This document shows, in pieces, positions 45,624 through 54,128 of a stretch of 64,000 bases of DNA. Under the pieces are notes generated by a model that saw only the letters and a program-made list of their open reading frames with translations, made no database searches and was not told where the DNA came from. Both the position numbers and the translations under genes were made by a program. Every line of letters begins with the position of its first letter. The first letter of the stretch is position 1. The stretch is from Flavivirga eckloniae (lineage in GTDB: Bacteria > Bacteroidota > Bacteroidia > Flavobacteriales > Flavobacteriaceae), in the NCBI RefSeq assembly GCF_002886045.1, contig NZ_CP025791.1:5595001-5659000 (forward strand). Direction: 5' to 3'.

Positions 45624-45874
45624 AAAAAGACTGGTTATTAAATGTAAGTAGTTAACTACCATGGTTTTGTAATGCGACTTGGATTAATACTTCTTCAAAT
45701 ATAAGATATTTTATTTATAGCACAATTTAGTAAAAAATTGTGATAAAACGACAGAATAAACCTTCATTTTAGTAAGCATAAGTTTTTGTAATGCCGACTA
45801 TCTTAGATAGAGGATGTTAATCAAAACATTGTGTTTTAAACAAAAAAACTCCGCTTTTAGCAACGTTTTTGTAT

Positions 45875-45882
45875 TAGATTTG
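45875..45882 (+). promoter_or_regulatory. Orphan -7 box upstream of the AraC relic
   Basis: TAGATTTG matches TAnnTTTG. Four bases later ATG AAC GTA begins a 10-codon frame that stops, as if a promoter and start survived an internal deletion of a gene. Confidence 0.35.
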
Positions 45883-45902
45883 AGTATGAACGTAAATACT
45901 AA

Positions 45903-46055
45903 GTTTTTTGGAACTTAATAGAATACAACGAACGCTCCAGTATTAGTGAAATTGCTCATGAATTGGGAATGAGTAATTTACCACACTTTGCACAAGCTTT
46001 TAAAAAGCGGTTTGGAAAACTTCCTTCGGAATGTATGTCAAAACAAAGCCCATAA
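45903..46055 (+). pseudogene. Relic of an AraC-family regulator (C-terminal HTH only)
   Basis: After a stop at 45900-45902, 50 codons encode the end of an AraC DNA-binding domain: ISEIAHELGMSNLPHFAQAF is the second HTH, followed by the conserved KKRFGKLPSE and a stop at 46053-46055. No start codon and no N-terminal half exist. The nearby 10-codon frame at 45886 is in another phase, as expected after deletion. The rest of the 567-bp gap (45663-46229) shows no other coding potential. Confidence 0.75.
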
Positions 46056-46229
46056 TATGCTTTTAGGATGGGTAAAACTGTAACATAATTGTTTCTATGT
46101 CTACTAATCTGATATAAGTAATATAATTTAATGAAAATCTCAAAAAAGTAACCTTCGGTATACTTTTACCTATGGGTTTTTTACTAAATTGCTTATCTTA
46201 ACATTTATAACTTAAAAACAATCTAACCT

Positions 46230-47579
46230 ATGTCAGACGATTTTGATTTATTAGAAACTAATTCTAACGAAAAAACAGAGAAAGTAGATGTCAATTGGGG
46301 AAAAGCCATCGACACTATGAAATCTAAATTGTCCCAGGAAGATGATCCCGAAGTAAGGCAACGTATACTAAATGCCACTTTAGACGACGTGGTACATATG
46401 GCAGAAAAAGACAGAACGACACTTTTAGATGCTATTAAAGACCTAACGGACTATCAAGATGAAGTAGGGATTATTTTCGAAAAATTTTCATCACTTAACG
46501 CTACCGAACAAAAGGTAATCGACGATGCCCAAAAAGCTCTTGATCGAGCCAAAATTGAGCTCGAAGATGCCGAAGCAAAACCAGACACCTGGTGGAATAA
46601 CCTATGGGGGCGAAAGAGCAAAATAAAAAAGGCTCAAGAAGAGCTTAAAGCAGCCGAAAAAACACGTGCTTCTGCCGATAACAAAGCAAAAGCTATGTTT
46701 CAGGAACGTATAGAAAGTGCAGATGTGCAAACGCTTTTAAGTGAATTATCATATAAATCGCAGGCAGCTGTTAGCAGATTAAAAAATCGTGAGATAGAGA
46801 TTAAGGAAGTAGAAGATAAGCTGCAAGACGCTATTGTAGAAGCTACCAAAAATCATACAAAGGCTTTAGAAAAAAAGAAAGAAGTAGAAGCCAAATTGGA
46901 AGAACGTTATGCATTGCTAAAACAAGCGCGCCAAGAGCTTGAAGATATAGCCGATAAACAATCTGCAGATTATGCCCAAGCCGTTGGTAAAGTAACAAGT
47001 CTTGAGCAAAAAGTAGAAGAACTGGAAGGTTTAAAAAATGCATATACTACATTGGCAGCCAGTAAGGATAGCTTTGTTCATAAGCATAATTTAACCATTA
47101 AAGTATTAACCTCGTTACGTAGCAATTTACAAACACACCGTGCTAAATTAAAAAGTGATACCGAAGAGCGTTTAAAATATTATGATGGTTATGTTGTAGC
47201 TTTAAAAGCCAGAACAGATCAGGAGTTTGCCGCTATTTTAGAACACTTAGGAGTAAAAACCGATGAGCATATTGGAGAAACTTTAGCATCGATGCACACC
47301 GCAAGTGCCAAAGCGCGTCAGGAAATGATGGATAATATCCCAGTTCACGAAAAAGTGATGCAAGGTGTTTATAGCAGTTATGCAGAAGCTTTACAAGAAA
47401 TTCGAGCTAAAGACACAGATATTCAAAAGAATTTTGCAGAGCGTTATGGTATCGATATGAAAGAGATTTTTGAAGATTACTATAAAGTCGATCCAAATAA
47501 AGCTTCTGAAGGTGATGATGGCGGTGAGCCAGAAGGAAAACCAAGACCAGAAGCCAGTGACGAAGATTTGTTGGGTTAA
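46230..47579 (+). CDS. Long coiled-coil protein, first gene of the unassigned AAA+ cluster
   Basis: 449 residues, acidic and soluble. A heptad-rich coiled coil covers residues of about 85-310 (AQKALDRAKIELEDAEAK, LEKKKEVEAKLEERYALL). The middle has WWNNLWGRKSKI, and the C-terminal tail is disordered and acidic (GDDGGEPEGKPRPEASDEDL). No signal peptide or membrane helix. I do not recognise the family; such proteins are sometimes labelled microtubule-binding only because of the coiled coil, which should be ignored. A scaffold for the downstream ATPase is a reasonable guess. Confidence 0.82.
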   Translation: MSDDFDLLETNSNEKTEKVDVNWGKAIDTMKSKLSQEDDPEVRQRILNATLDDVVHMAEKDRTTLLDAIKDLTDYQDEVGIIFEKFSSLNATEQKVIDDAQKALDRAKIELEDAEAKPDTWWNNLWGRKSKIKKAQEELKAAEKTRASADNKAKAMFQERIESADVQTLLSELSYKSQAAVSRLKNREIEIKEVEDKLQDAIVEATKNHTKALEKKKEVEAKLEERYALLKQARQELEDIADKQSADYAQAVGKVTSLEQKVEELEGLKNAYTTLAASKDSFVHKHNLTIKVLTSLRSNLQTHRAKLKSDTEERLKYYDGYVVALKARTDQEFAAILEHLGVKTDEHIGETLASMHTASAKARQEMMDNIPVHEKVMQGVYSSYAEALQEIRAKDTDIQKNFAERYGIDMKEIFEDYYKVDPNKASEGDDGGEPEGKPRPEASDEDLLG

Positions 47580-47581
47580 CT

Positions 47582-47610
47582 GTCATTCCTGCTTAGGCAG
47601 GAATCTCATG
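47582..47610. repeat. Short GTCATTCC...GGAATCTC hairpin repeat
   Basis: TGTCATTCCTGCTTAGGCAGG followed by AATCTCATG; ATTCCTGC/GCAGGAAT pair as a hairpin. Same word family as the repeat after sppA. It follows the stop of the coiled-coil gene by 2 bp and may act as a terminator or attenuator inside the cluster. Confidence 0.6.
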
Positions 47611-47702
47611 AAAAGAAATTGTTAGTTCCGTAGTGGTGTTATTCTTACTTGATAAAAAGTCTGTATCACACACAGTAGCAAAGATTCTAGTGCTTTATAT
47701 AT

Positions 47703-47895
47703 ACTGTTCACTGAATACTGCAACACGAAAACTATTTCACAAAGCCGTGAAGCCACAAACAAGATACTGTTTACTGAGTACTGAACACCGAATACCAAAA
47801 TAGCAAACTATGATTCATGTTTTTCTCGCAAAGCTGCTAAGACGCAAAGAAGATACTGCTAACTGAGACAGAACACTGATTATTGAACACTTATT
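47703..47895. repeat. Three ACTGNNN heptad arrays upstream of the 349-aa gene
   Basis: Array 1, 47703-47723: ACTGTTC, ACTGAAT, ACTGCAA. Array 2, 47766-47800: ACTGTTT, ACTGAGT, ACTGAAC, ACCGAAT, ACCAAAA. Array 3, 47855-47895: ACTGCTA, ACTGAGA, a 6-bp unit, ACTGATT, ATTGAAC, ACTTATT, ending two bases before the ATG. Between arrays 2 and 3 lies TCTCGCAAAGCTGCTAAGAC, like the block before marR. These fill most of the 318-bp gap, and no gene is seen. Confidence 0.8.
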
Positions 47896-47897
47896 AA

Positions 47898-48947
47898 ATG
47901 ACCATCAACCACATTGTAACACCTTTAGATTCAGCAGTTCTAGATTCCAAAGAACAATATGTCTTCTATCATAAAATGATCGATTTTGCATTTAAGGAAC
48001 TTGTAGTAGCAGTGCAACGACAAGGTATATGCAATAAGCAGGAGGTGCTTTTATTTAAGCAATATTGTGATTTGTTACTATACACCATTGAAGCCATGCG
48101 TGTAAAATATATGTACGATGAAGAAGATCATATGAAGATTGATTTAACCTATTCAGGGTTCCCCAATTATTTGGAGTTTAGGTATTTGTTTAACGATTTG
48201 GAGTTGCGAGATGAGTATTTGGGTAAACTCACACCGATAAACGATTTAAAAGAGGAGTTTTTAGATACGCTTTTGCGAAAGAAACAGCCAATAAAAAGAA
48301 GTAAACTGTTTCAAGCCGCTTCCATAGTTTATTATTCGTCAGTTAAAAAGGAGTATATCTTCAATCGTTTTGTACAAGGAAAAATAATTGATGCAGACAA
48401 AGAATTTGAAGGGGATTATCTTGTTAGTTGGGGATTTTTTGATGTAGCTCATAACCGACCATTTATCTGCTTTATGTACTTTAATTACGACGGCTCTAAA
48501 GTTGGTGAATATAGAGATGAGATTTATGAGGCACTAAAATCTACAGCCGATAGAAAGATGAATCTGGATACCATGGCTTATGCGATAGATAGAAAATTAC
48601 CAAAAGTATTTCCAAAGCTAATAAGAAGAATTGATTTAGGGCCATTACACAATGTGTTTGCAAAAGATGAAAACAGTATAACACATGCTATTTTAGAGGG
48701 TATTGGGAAAAAAGAAATTCCCTTGGAATCTTATGCTTTTTCTCTGGAAATAGATGAAGTAGCCTCTGGTAGCGAATTTAAAGAAGGCGGATTTTTTTCG
48801 AAGCAGATATTGCAAAAGTGGAATGACGCATTTAAACGAAAATATGTGTTTGCTCCACACCGAATTATCCAATTATTACATAATAAAACCCCTGAGATTA
48901 TGAACGATTTGGCGAAACAACCTATTGAATTGGCTGGATTGAAATGA
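47898..48947 (+). CDS. Unrecognised soluble protein of the AAA+ cluster
   Basis: 349 residues, soluble, mixed alpha/beta, no signal peptide or membrane helix. Distinct stretches are QYVFYHKMIDFAFKELVVAV at the N-terminus and YLVSWGFFDVAHNRPFICFM in the centre. I cannot place it in a family. Its position between the coiled-coil protein and the AAA+ ATPase, on the same strand, suggests a partner or adaptor of the ATPase. Confidence 0.78.
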   Translation: MTINHIVTPLDSAVLDSKEQYVFYHKMIDFAFKELVVAVQRQGICNKQEVLLFKQYCDLLLYTIEAMRVKYMYDEEDHMKIDLTYSGFPNYLEFRYLFNDLELRDEYLGKLTPINDLKEEFLDTLLRKKQPIKRSKLFQAASIVYYSSVKKEYIFNRFVQGKIIDADKEFEGDYLVSWGFFDVAHNRPFICFMYFNYDGSKVGEYRDEIYEALKSTADRKMNLDTMAYAIDRKLPKVFPKLIRRIDLGPLHNVFAKDENSITHAILEGIGKKEIPLESYAFSLEIDEVASGSEFKEGGFFSKQILQKWNDAFKRKYVFAPHRIIQLLHNKTPEIMNDLAKQPIELAGLK

Positions 48948-49456
48948 CGTATTTAGTGAGCAGTGTTCAGTCTCAGTTTGCAGTGTTTAGAGGGTGATGA
49001 TTGAAATTTATAATGAAGAAAATAATTAGTAAGCTGTGTTCAATATTCTGAAGACAGTGAACAGTTGTAGATAAACAATAAGTAATTTAAAAACATTCAA
49101 GTTTATTATTAAGTAAATAACATATAATTATTTGTAAATAAAAGAATATGTAATCAAAAGTTTAAAGTAATAGTAATTAGTTTTTAGTGAACAGCTATAG
49201 GGATGAAAAAAGTAATTCGAAAACATAAAAACTTACTAGTATGTAAATTAAGTATACTTATCTGTAAATAAAAGTATAATACCCAAAACATATAAAGTAT
49301 GAGTAAGTACTGTCTACCGAATACTGTTTACTACATATTGAACACTGAACACTAATAGTAAACGATATATAATATTTTAAAATAATTAAAGTCAGAGCAT
49401 TAACAGCAACAGTAAGCACTGCAAACTGAGGCTGAACACTGACTACTAAAACAAAA
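48948..49456. repeat. 509-bp repeat-rich gap before the AAA+ gene
   Basis: No gene seen. Opposite-sense units (CAGTGTT, CAGTCT, CAGTTTG, CAGTGTT) are at 48961-48987. A perfect seven-unit array is at 49309-49357: ACTGTCT, ACCGAAT, ACTGTTT, ACTACAT, ATTGAAC, ACTGAAC, ACTAATA. A last array at 49418-49451 (ACTGCAA, ACTGAGG, a 6-bp unit, ACTGACT, ACTAAAA) ends five bases before the ATG at 49457. The stretch between is A/T-rich, and TAAATAAAAG recurs near 49137 and 49266. Confidence 0.8.
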
Positions 49457-51421
49457 ATGGAACACAACTCAACATTCCCCATAAAACTAACCGAACTCGA
49501 CATGCTGCGAGATGAAGCTTCTTCCTATTTAAAAAGTATACAATGGGAACAAGGGCAGCGTGCAAAAAACAGAGATAAAGATGCAAAGGACGAATCTATT
49601 TTACTGTATCTATCTCGGGCAAATAATGGTAGTAATGCGTTAGAAATCACTTCAGTATCAAAAACTATTCTGGCATTAAAAAAGCGGCTATTACCAGATT
49701 CTATAGCCATTCCTATTTACTTAAATCAAACACTTTATGCCGTTCAGGAAGGTATTACATTAGGTATTTGGATTAAAGATAGTTACTACGATGCATCGGG
49801 CTTATCGAGTTTAAACGAAAACAAAACAGCCTTAAACACCGACGGAAAACGGGAGTTTGAGAGCAAAATGCATACAGCCACAGCATTTATGCTATTTGCT
49901 ATGGCATACAAAATATTAAATGACCTAAAGTCTTATGCATCTGATGATTTAAGCGTGATGAAACAGAAATTTGCAGGTATCCCAGAGGTATCTCTGTTAT
50001 CGCCATTAAAAGGAATTTCATGCAGTTTGTTCTATTACGATAAGTATTTAGCGCATCCGGAGATTGTAAAATCCGATAAAGATGTTATAAACTTTACGGT
50101 GGTTTATTTTGAATCGCTAATTGACGAAATTCAGCAAAGAAAAAGTTCTTTAGAATACACCGAAACTATAGAAGATAGAACCTATAAACTGGAAAACTCC
50201 GAATTTGCTGTATCTGGTTGGAGCAATGTATTTCAAGGTGCAGCCAAAAGTGTTGAGTTCAATAAAATTAAGTTTGAACAAATTGTAGGGAATCGGGATG
50301 CCAAGCACTTTGCACGTCGTTTAACCGAACGTATGCTGAGTTACGATTTTACGGCTAAAAAGAACCCGTTTCAGGAATTAGGTGGTTTTATGCCGGTTTT
50401 CATGGGCTATGGTATACCGGGAACAGGAAAGAGTATGCTCATAGCAGCTATAGCAACACGGCTTAAGGAGCATTGCGATACTTTAGATATTCCGTTTTTA
50501 TTTCACCCCATGCCAGATACGCTAATAAGTACTTTTCAGGGTGGTTCAGCAGAAAAAATGGTGGAGTGGATGAAACCATTGCAAGACCCTTCAAAATTAA
50601 TTTTTGCACCTATTGATGATGCAGAAAACAACCTGCAGGAGCGAACAGCACAAGGCGTTTCGGCAGGTGTAAAAGAAGTTATAGGCGTGTTTTTACGTTA
50701 TACAGAAGGTGCCTATGCAGTAAACTACGGAAACAGTTCCATAGGGTTATTTACCAACCTACCCGAAATGCTTGATAAAGCTGTGATTTCACGTGTTCAG
50801 GGACGATTCAAGATTGACGGAGCCAGAACAGAACACGATTTTTTAGATCAGGATCATTTATGGTGGCGTAAATTGGATGATACCATGCCGGATTTTGTAA
50901 ACATGGAAGGACCTGAAAACTATAGCTATTTGCAAGATCAGGGATTGGCTAAAAACATGGGAGAAATTCTTAATGAGATTAAAAAACCAACCGAAGAGCG
51001 TGTACATGACATCTATGATAAAGTAGAAAAACAATTTAAAAGCAATCAGCACTTATTCTATGCGAACCTTTACAAAGACATGCAAGAAGCTTTTCCATTC
51101 TTTTCATCACGAGATGTTAGGAACATTCAAAGTGCCGTATCATTACGATTAACAGATTTTGATTTAGAAGAAGACTGGTTCGAAAACCCAGATATTTATT
51201 TTAAACAGGATTACGATACCAAGTATAACATGCTTCAGGAATTAATGCGTGCCAATATGAAAGGATTGGATTTTTCAGAGATCAGACGTCAGGAAGTGGT
51301 CCGTTATTTAGATAACGTAGCAACCATAGCAGACACCGATTTTAAGCGAAAAGTAGATGCCAGAGTAAATCAATTAAACATAGAAAGAGAAGCTAGAAGC
51401 AGTTTTGAAAATGACAACTAA
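49457..51421 (+). CDS. AAA+ ATPase, core of the unassigned cluster
   Basis: 654 residues. The AAA+ module is central: Walker A GYGIPGTGKS (residues 317-326), Walker B FAPIDDAE with Asp387-Asp388-Ala-Glu390, and a sensor/second-region-like GLFTNLPEMLDKAVISRVQGRF. The about 300 N-terminal residues are helical and of unknown type; the C-terminal about 170 residues are also helical. No membrane helix. The extended N-domain and the neighbours suggest remodelling of a protein partner and not a DNA-directed role. It overlaps nudK by 11 bp, so translation is coupled. Confidence 0.88.
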   Translation: MEHNSTFPIKLTELDMLRDEASSYLKSIQWEQGQRAKNRDKDAKDESILLYLSRANNGSNALEITSVSKTILALKKRLLPDSIAIPIYLNQTLYAVQEGITLGIWIKDSYYDASGLSSLNENKTALNTDGKREFESKMHTATAFMLFAMAYKILNDLKSYASDDLSVMKQKFAGIPEVSLLSPLKGISCSLFYYDKYLAHPEIVKSDKDVINFTVVYFESLIDEIQQRKSSLEYTETIEDRTYKLENSEFAVSGWSNVFQGAAKSVEFNKIKFEQIVGNRDAKHFARRLTERMLSYDFTAKKNPFQELGGFMPVFMGYGIPGTGKSMLIAAIATRLKEHCDTLDIPFLFHPMPDTLISTFQGGSAEKMVEWMKPLQDPSKLIFAPIDDAENNLQERTAQGVSAGVKEVIGVFLRYTEGAYAVNYGNSSIGLFTNLPEMLDKAVISRVQGRFKIDGARTEHDFLDQDHLWWRKLDDTMPDFVNMEGPENYSYLQDQGLAKNMGEILNEIKKPTEERVHDIYDKVEKQFKSNQHLFYANLYKDMQEAFPFFSSRDVRNIQSAVSLRLTDFDLEEDWFENPDIYFKQDYDTKYNMLQELMRANMKGLDFSEIRRQEVVRYLDNVATIADTDFKRKVDARVNQLNIEREARSSFENDN

Positions 51422-52013
51422 TCGTATAAAGAATATAGCAAGCAAGCTGCTTTCAGATAATTATTATATCCTCAAAAAGTTAACTTTCGATTATTTAATG
51501 AAAGATGGACGTTGGGTTACGCAAGCCAGAGAGGTTTATGATCGAGGAGACGGAGCTGGAATACTGCTTTATAATAAAGAGAAACAAACCGTTATCCTAA
51601 CAAAACAGTTTAGGATGCCTACATATATGAATGATAATACAGATGGGTTTTTAGTTGAAATTTGTGCCGGTATGCTTGATAAAGATAACCCCAAAGCTTG
51701 TATTATAAGAGAAACCGAAGAAGAAGTAGGGTATAGAATAAAAGAAGTAAAAAAAGTATACGAAGCCTATTCATCACCTGGCGTAATGACCGAAAAGATG
51801 CATTTCTTTATTGGTGAATACACCGATGATATGAAAGTAAATAATGGTGGCGGATTAGATAGCGAACATGAAGACATTGAAGTATTGGAACTGCCTTTTA
51901 GAGAGGTGGTTGATATGCTATATAAAGGAGAAATTGTGGATACTAGGACTATTGTATTGTTGCAGTATGCTATAATTAATAGATTGATTGAATTAGAAGA
52001 GATAAGTCATTAG
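51411..52013 (+). CDS. nudK: NudK-type Nudix hydrolase (GDP-mannose/ADP-sugar pyrophosphatase family)
   Basis: 200 residues from the ATG at 51411. The Nudix box region GMLDKDNPKACIIRETEEEV keeps the catalytic RExxEE core, and LVEICAGMLD, EAYSSPGVMTEKMHFFIGEY and DIEVLELPF match the E. coli NudK pattern. The fold hydrolyses nucleoside-diphosphate sugars. It is coupled by an 11-bp overlap to the AAA+ gene, so a housekeeping-looking enzyme is built into the cluster, where it could remove or sense a nucleotide signal (inference). Confidence 0.88.
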   Translation: MTTNRIKNIASKLLSDNYYILKKLTFDYLMKDGRWVTQAREVYDRGDGAGILLYNKEKQTVILTKQFRMPTYMNDNTDGFLVEICAGMLDKDNPKACIIRETEEEVGYRIKEVKKVYEAYSSPGVMTEKMHFFIGEYTDDMKVNNGGGLDSEHEDIEVLELPFREVVDMLYKGEIVDTRTIVLLQYAIINRLIELEEISH

Positions 52014-52089
52014 GTAAATGGCATAAGAAGATATGAGGTAAATAACACAGCTTTTACCTTTTCACTAATGCCTTTCATTTAAAATAAGA

Positions 52090-53328
52090 ATGCAAAAATT
52101 AAAAGAAGCCAATTTATACAGAAGCGAACTCATTCCGGTTAGTGGAAAGCTGGTGGAACGTTATAACAAATGTCTGCTAAAACTTGGATTTACAGAAACA
52201 AAGTTAGAAACATTTCATATAGATGGTATTGGGTGGAGTCCGGAGATTGCAGAAGAAAAAAACGAAACACATTATTTAAACAATGGTGATGCCAATGCGC
52301 ATGGCATTATAATTTCTCCCCTTCAAAAAGGAAAACCGGTGTATGTGCCTTTCCATACCTTCGATCGGGATATGATGCAATACGTTTTTAAGACTTACGA
52401 AGAAAAAATTAATGACATCACCAGAGATTCTGCCATTTGCCTGGATTTCGATCAAAAAATTGATGCTTTTTATGAACCTTTAGATGTGTTAAAATATAAT
52501 ACCATACACATTAATTTTCACTTGATGAATAATCTATATCATCAACAAAAAGAACAACTGGAGCTCATAAATAAGTTCAAAAAAGACCATAATTTTATAA
52601 ATGAAAGTATTCATTTGGAATTATTGAATTCAGCTAAAACTTACGGAGACTTACGAGCAAGGGATTTAGAAATGCCAGCTATAGATTTTTCGGTGAGTTC
52701 TTTTTATACCAGAGCTTTTGGTGGGGTATACGTATTACGTGATTTTATAAGTCCAATATTGGTTTTTGAGGATGAAAACTCACATAAAGAAGCTATTAAA
52801 GATACGAATTATGAGGTGTTGATATATCATATTCATCAACCAGAATTAATGGCTAAATTGCGCGATCATATTATTATAGATTACGATTTGGAAGAAACAA
52901 TAAAAACAGATCGTTACGAGCGTATTAAAAAATTCGAGATAACTCAATATCTGGAAAAACCAGAGCACCCTGTTAAAGATATTTTAGATAATCCTATTCT
53001 ATATAAGAGGTATCTTAATAAATTAGATATTGAATCGCGTAAAAAGGTAATGAGTGTTGAACGTTATTTAGAAAAATTGGAAACAAGCAATCAATACAAA
53101 ATAGCAGATATTGTAGATTCAAAATTGTTTGAAGCCTTACACAAACCACATTCTTCTTTAGAAGCAAAGCATCAGGATTTAATATGGAAACTGTTGGTAA
53201 ACGTATCACCTAAAGATGTGTTATATTGGTACTGGTACGATAAAGAAGATTTTTACACTAGCTTTGAGTCATGGGATGATTCGCTTAAAGATTGGGTTAT
53301 AGCAACGATTAGTAACAATATTGGGTAA
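52090..53328 (+). CDS. Unrecognised soluble protein of the AAA+ cluster
   Basis: 412 residues, no signal peptide or membrane helix. The N-terminal part begins LYRSELIPVSGKLVERYNKC and has GDANAHGIIISP. The middle holds SSFYTRAFGGVYVLRDF, and the C-terminus is Trp/Asp-rich (YWYWYDKEDFYTSFESWDD). Not recognised. The leader has a small hairpin (AGGTAAA/TTTACCT, 52036-52059). It follows nudK by 76 bp on the same strand. Confidence 0.8.
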   Translation: MQKLKEANLYRSELIPVSGKLVERYNKCLLKLGFTETKLETFHIDGIGWSPEIAEEKNETHYLNNGDANAHGIIISPLQKGKPVYVPFHTFDRDMMQYVFKTYEEKINDITRDSAICLDFDQKIDAFYEPLDVLKYNTIHINFHLMNNLYHQQKEQLELINKFKKDHNFINESIHLELLNSAKTYGDLRARDLEMPAIDFSVSSFYTRAFGGVYVLRDFISPILVFEDENSHKEAIKDTNYEVLIYHIHQPELMAKLRDHIIIDYDLEETIKTDRYERIKKFEITQYLEKPEHPVKDILDNPILYKRYLNKLDIESRKKVMSVERYLEKLETSNQYKIADIVDSKLFEALHKPHSSLEAKHQDLIWKLLVNVSPKDVLYWYWYDKEDFYTSFESWDDSLKDWVIATISNNIG

Positions 53329-53367
53329 TTGTATACTAATTATATAAAGTATAATAATTAATAAGTT

Positions 53368-53487
53368 CCTTCCCTTTTTAAGGGAAGGTGGCTTTAATTC
53401 TCTTAAAGAATTAAAGACGGAAGGGAAAACCACCTCGTCTTTTGATTTTTTGGGAATCAAAAGCCACTCCTCCTTAAAAAGGAGGAG
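53368..53487. repeat. Four consecutive hairpins with perfect 9-bp stems
   Basis: CCTTCCCTT/AAGGGAAGG (53368-53388), CTTTAATTC/GAATTAAAG (53392-53416), CTTTTGATT/AATCAAAAG (53439-53463) and CTCCTCCTT/AAGGAGGAG (53467-53487). They follow the 412-aa gene by 39 bp and precede the heptad array at 53523. No coding potential. May be a compound terminator or processing structure. Confidence 0.8.
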
Positions 53488-53522
53488 AGCGACTAAAATA
53501 ATTAATGGATATATGAGTAAGA

Positions 53523-53585
53523 ACTTCAGGCTTCCAACTCCTAACTTCGAGCTTCAAGCTTCAAGCATCTAACTCAATCCTTAAA
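53523..53585. repeat. 7-bp periodic array (ACTTCNN/GCTTCNN type)
   Basis: In strict 7-bp register: ACTTCAG, GCTTCCA, ACTCCTA, ACTTCGA, GCTTCAA, GCTTCAA, GCATCTA, ACTCAAT, CCTTAAA. It ends 11 bp before the ATG at 53597. The unit sequence differs from ACTGNNN, but the period and position relative to a start codon are the same. Confidence 0.8.
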
Positions 53586-53596
53586 ACTCTAACAAC

Positions 53597-54127
53597 ATGG
53601 GACTAGAATTAATAATTTTCATAGCAGCAATCTTTTTCGGAGCTTTTCTATATTGGAGGGAATCTCGTGGTAATGGTCTGTATCGATTCTTTAATAAGGT
53701 TTTTAATTCGAAGGAACTACAAATGAAACCTACTGATAAAAAAGGTTTTGTGTATCAACAAACATTTTTAGTCCGATTGATTTTTATTGGGTTTCTGTTT
53801 TTAATAGGTATTGTTATCGTTCGTTTTTTAATTCCCATAGATCTTGCAACTATTTCAATATTTGCTTCCATGATTGTGGGTACATTGGCTGGTACTTATT
53901 TGGCTAACTTTGTATTTAAATCGGGTGAAGTTATAGAAGAAAAAAGTGATTCTTTAGAAGATATCGTACATGATACAATAGAAAAGGGAAAAGAGATCAT
54001 TGATGATTTAAAAACAAAAGATGCTGACGTTGAAGAAGTAGAAGATGTTGAGGGAAAAAAGGAAGCACCTGAAGAGGAAAAAAAGAGTGCCAGAGAGCGT
54101 TTGAAGGATAAGGGGTATCTTAAGTGA
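53597..54127 (+). CDS. Membrane protein of the AAA+ cluster (three helices, acidic tail)
   Basis: 176 residues. Membrane helices near residues 3-19, 57-76 and 81-105, then a long charged cytoplasmic tail (EEVEDVEGKKEAPEEEKKSARE). Not recognised. The acidic tail resembles that of the coiled-coil protein and may dock a cytosolic partner (inference). Confidence 0.75.
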   Translation: MGLELIIFIAAIFFGAFLYWRESRGNGLYRFFNKVFNSKELQMKPTDKKGFVYQQTFLVRLIFIGFLFLIGIVIVRFLIPIDLATISIFASMIVGTLAGTYLANFVFKSGEVIEEKSDSLEDIVHDTIEKGKEIIDDLKTKDADVEEVEDVEGKKEAPEEEKKSARERLKDKGYLK

Positions 54128-54128
54128 G

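Noticed and set aside
46230-47579. Microtubule-binding or myosin-like function for the coiled-coil protein
   Set aside because: Such similarity arises from generic coiled-coil composition and carries no functional meaning.
47703-49451. Possible CRISPR array
   Set aside because: Units are 7 bp with no 25-40 bp repeats or uniform spacers, and there are no cas genes.
53368-53487. Insertion sequence remnant
   Set aside because: Inverted repeats are four separate hairpins with unlike sequences, with no transposase fragment and no target-site duplication seen.
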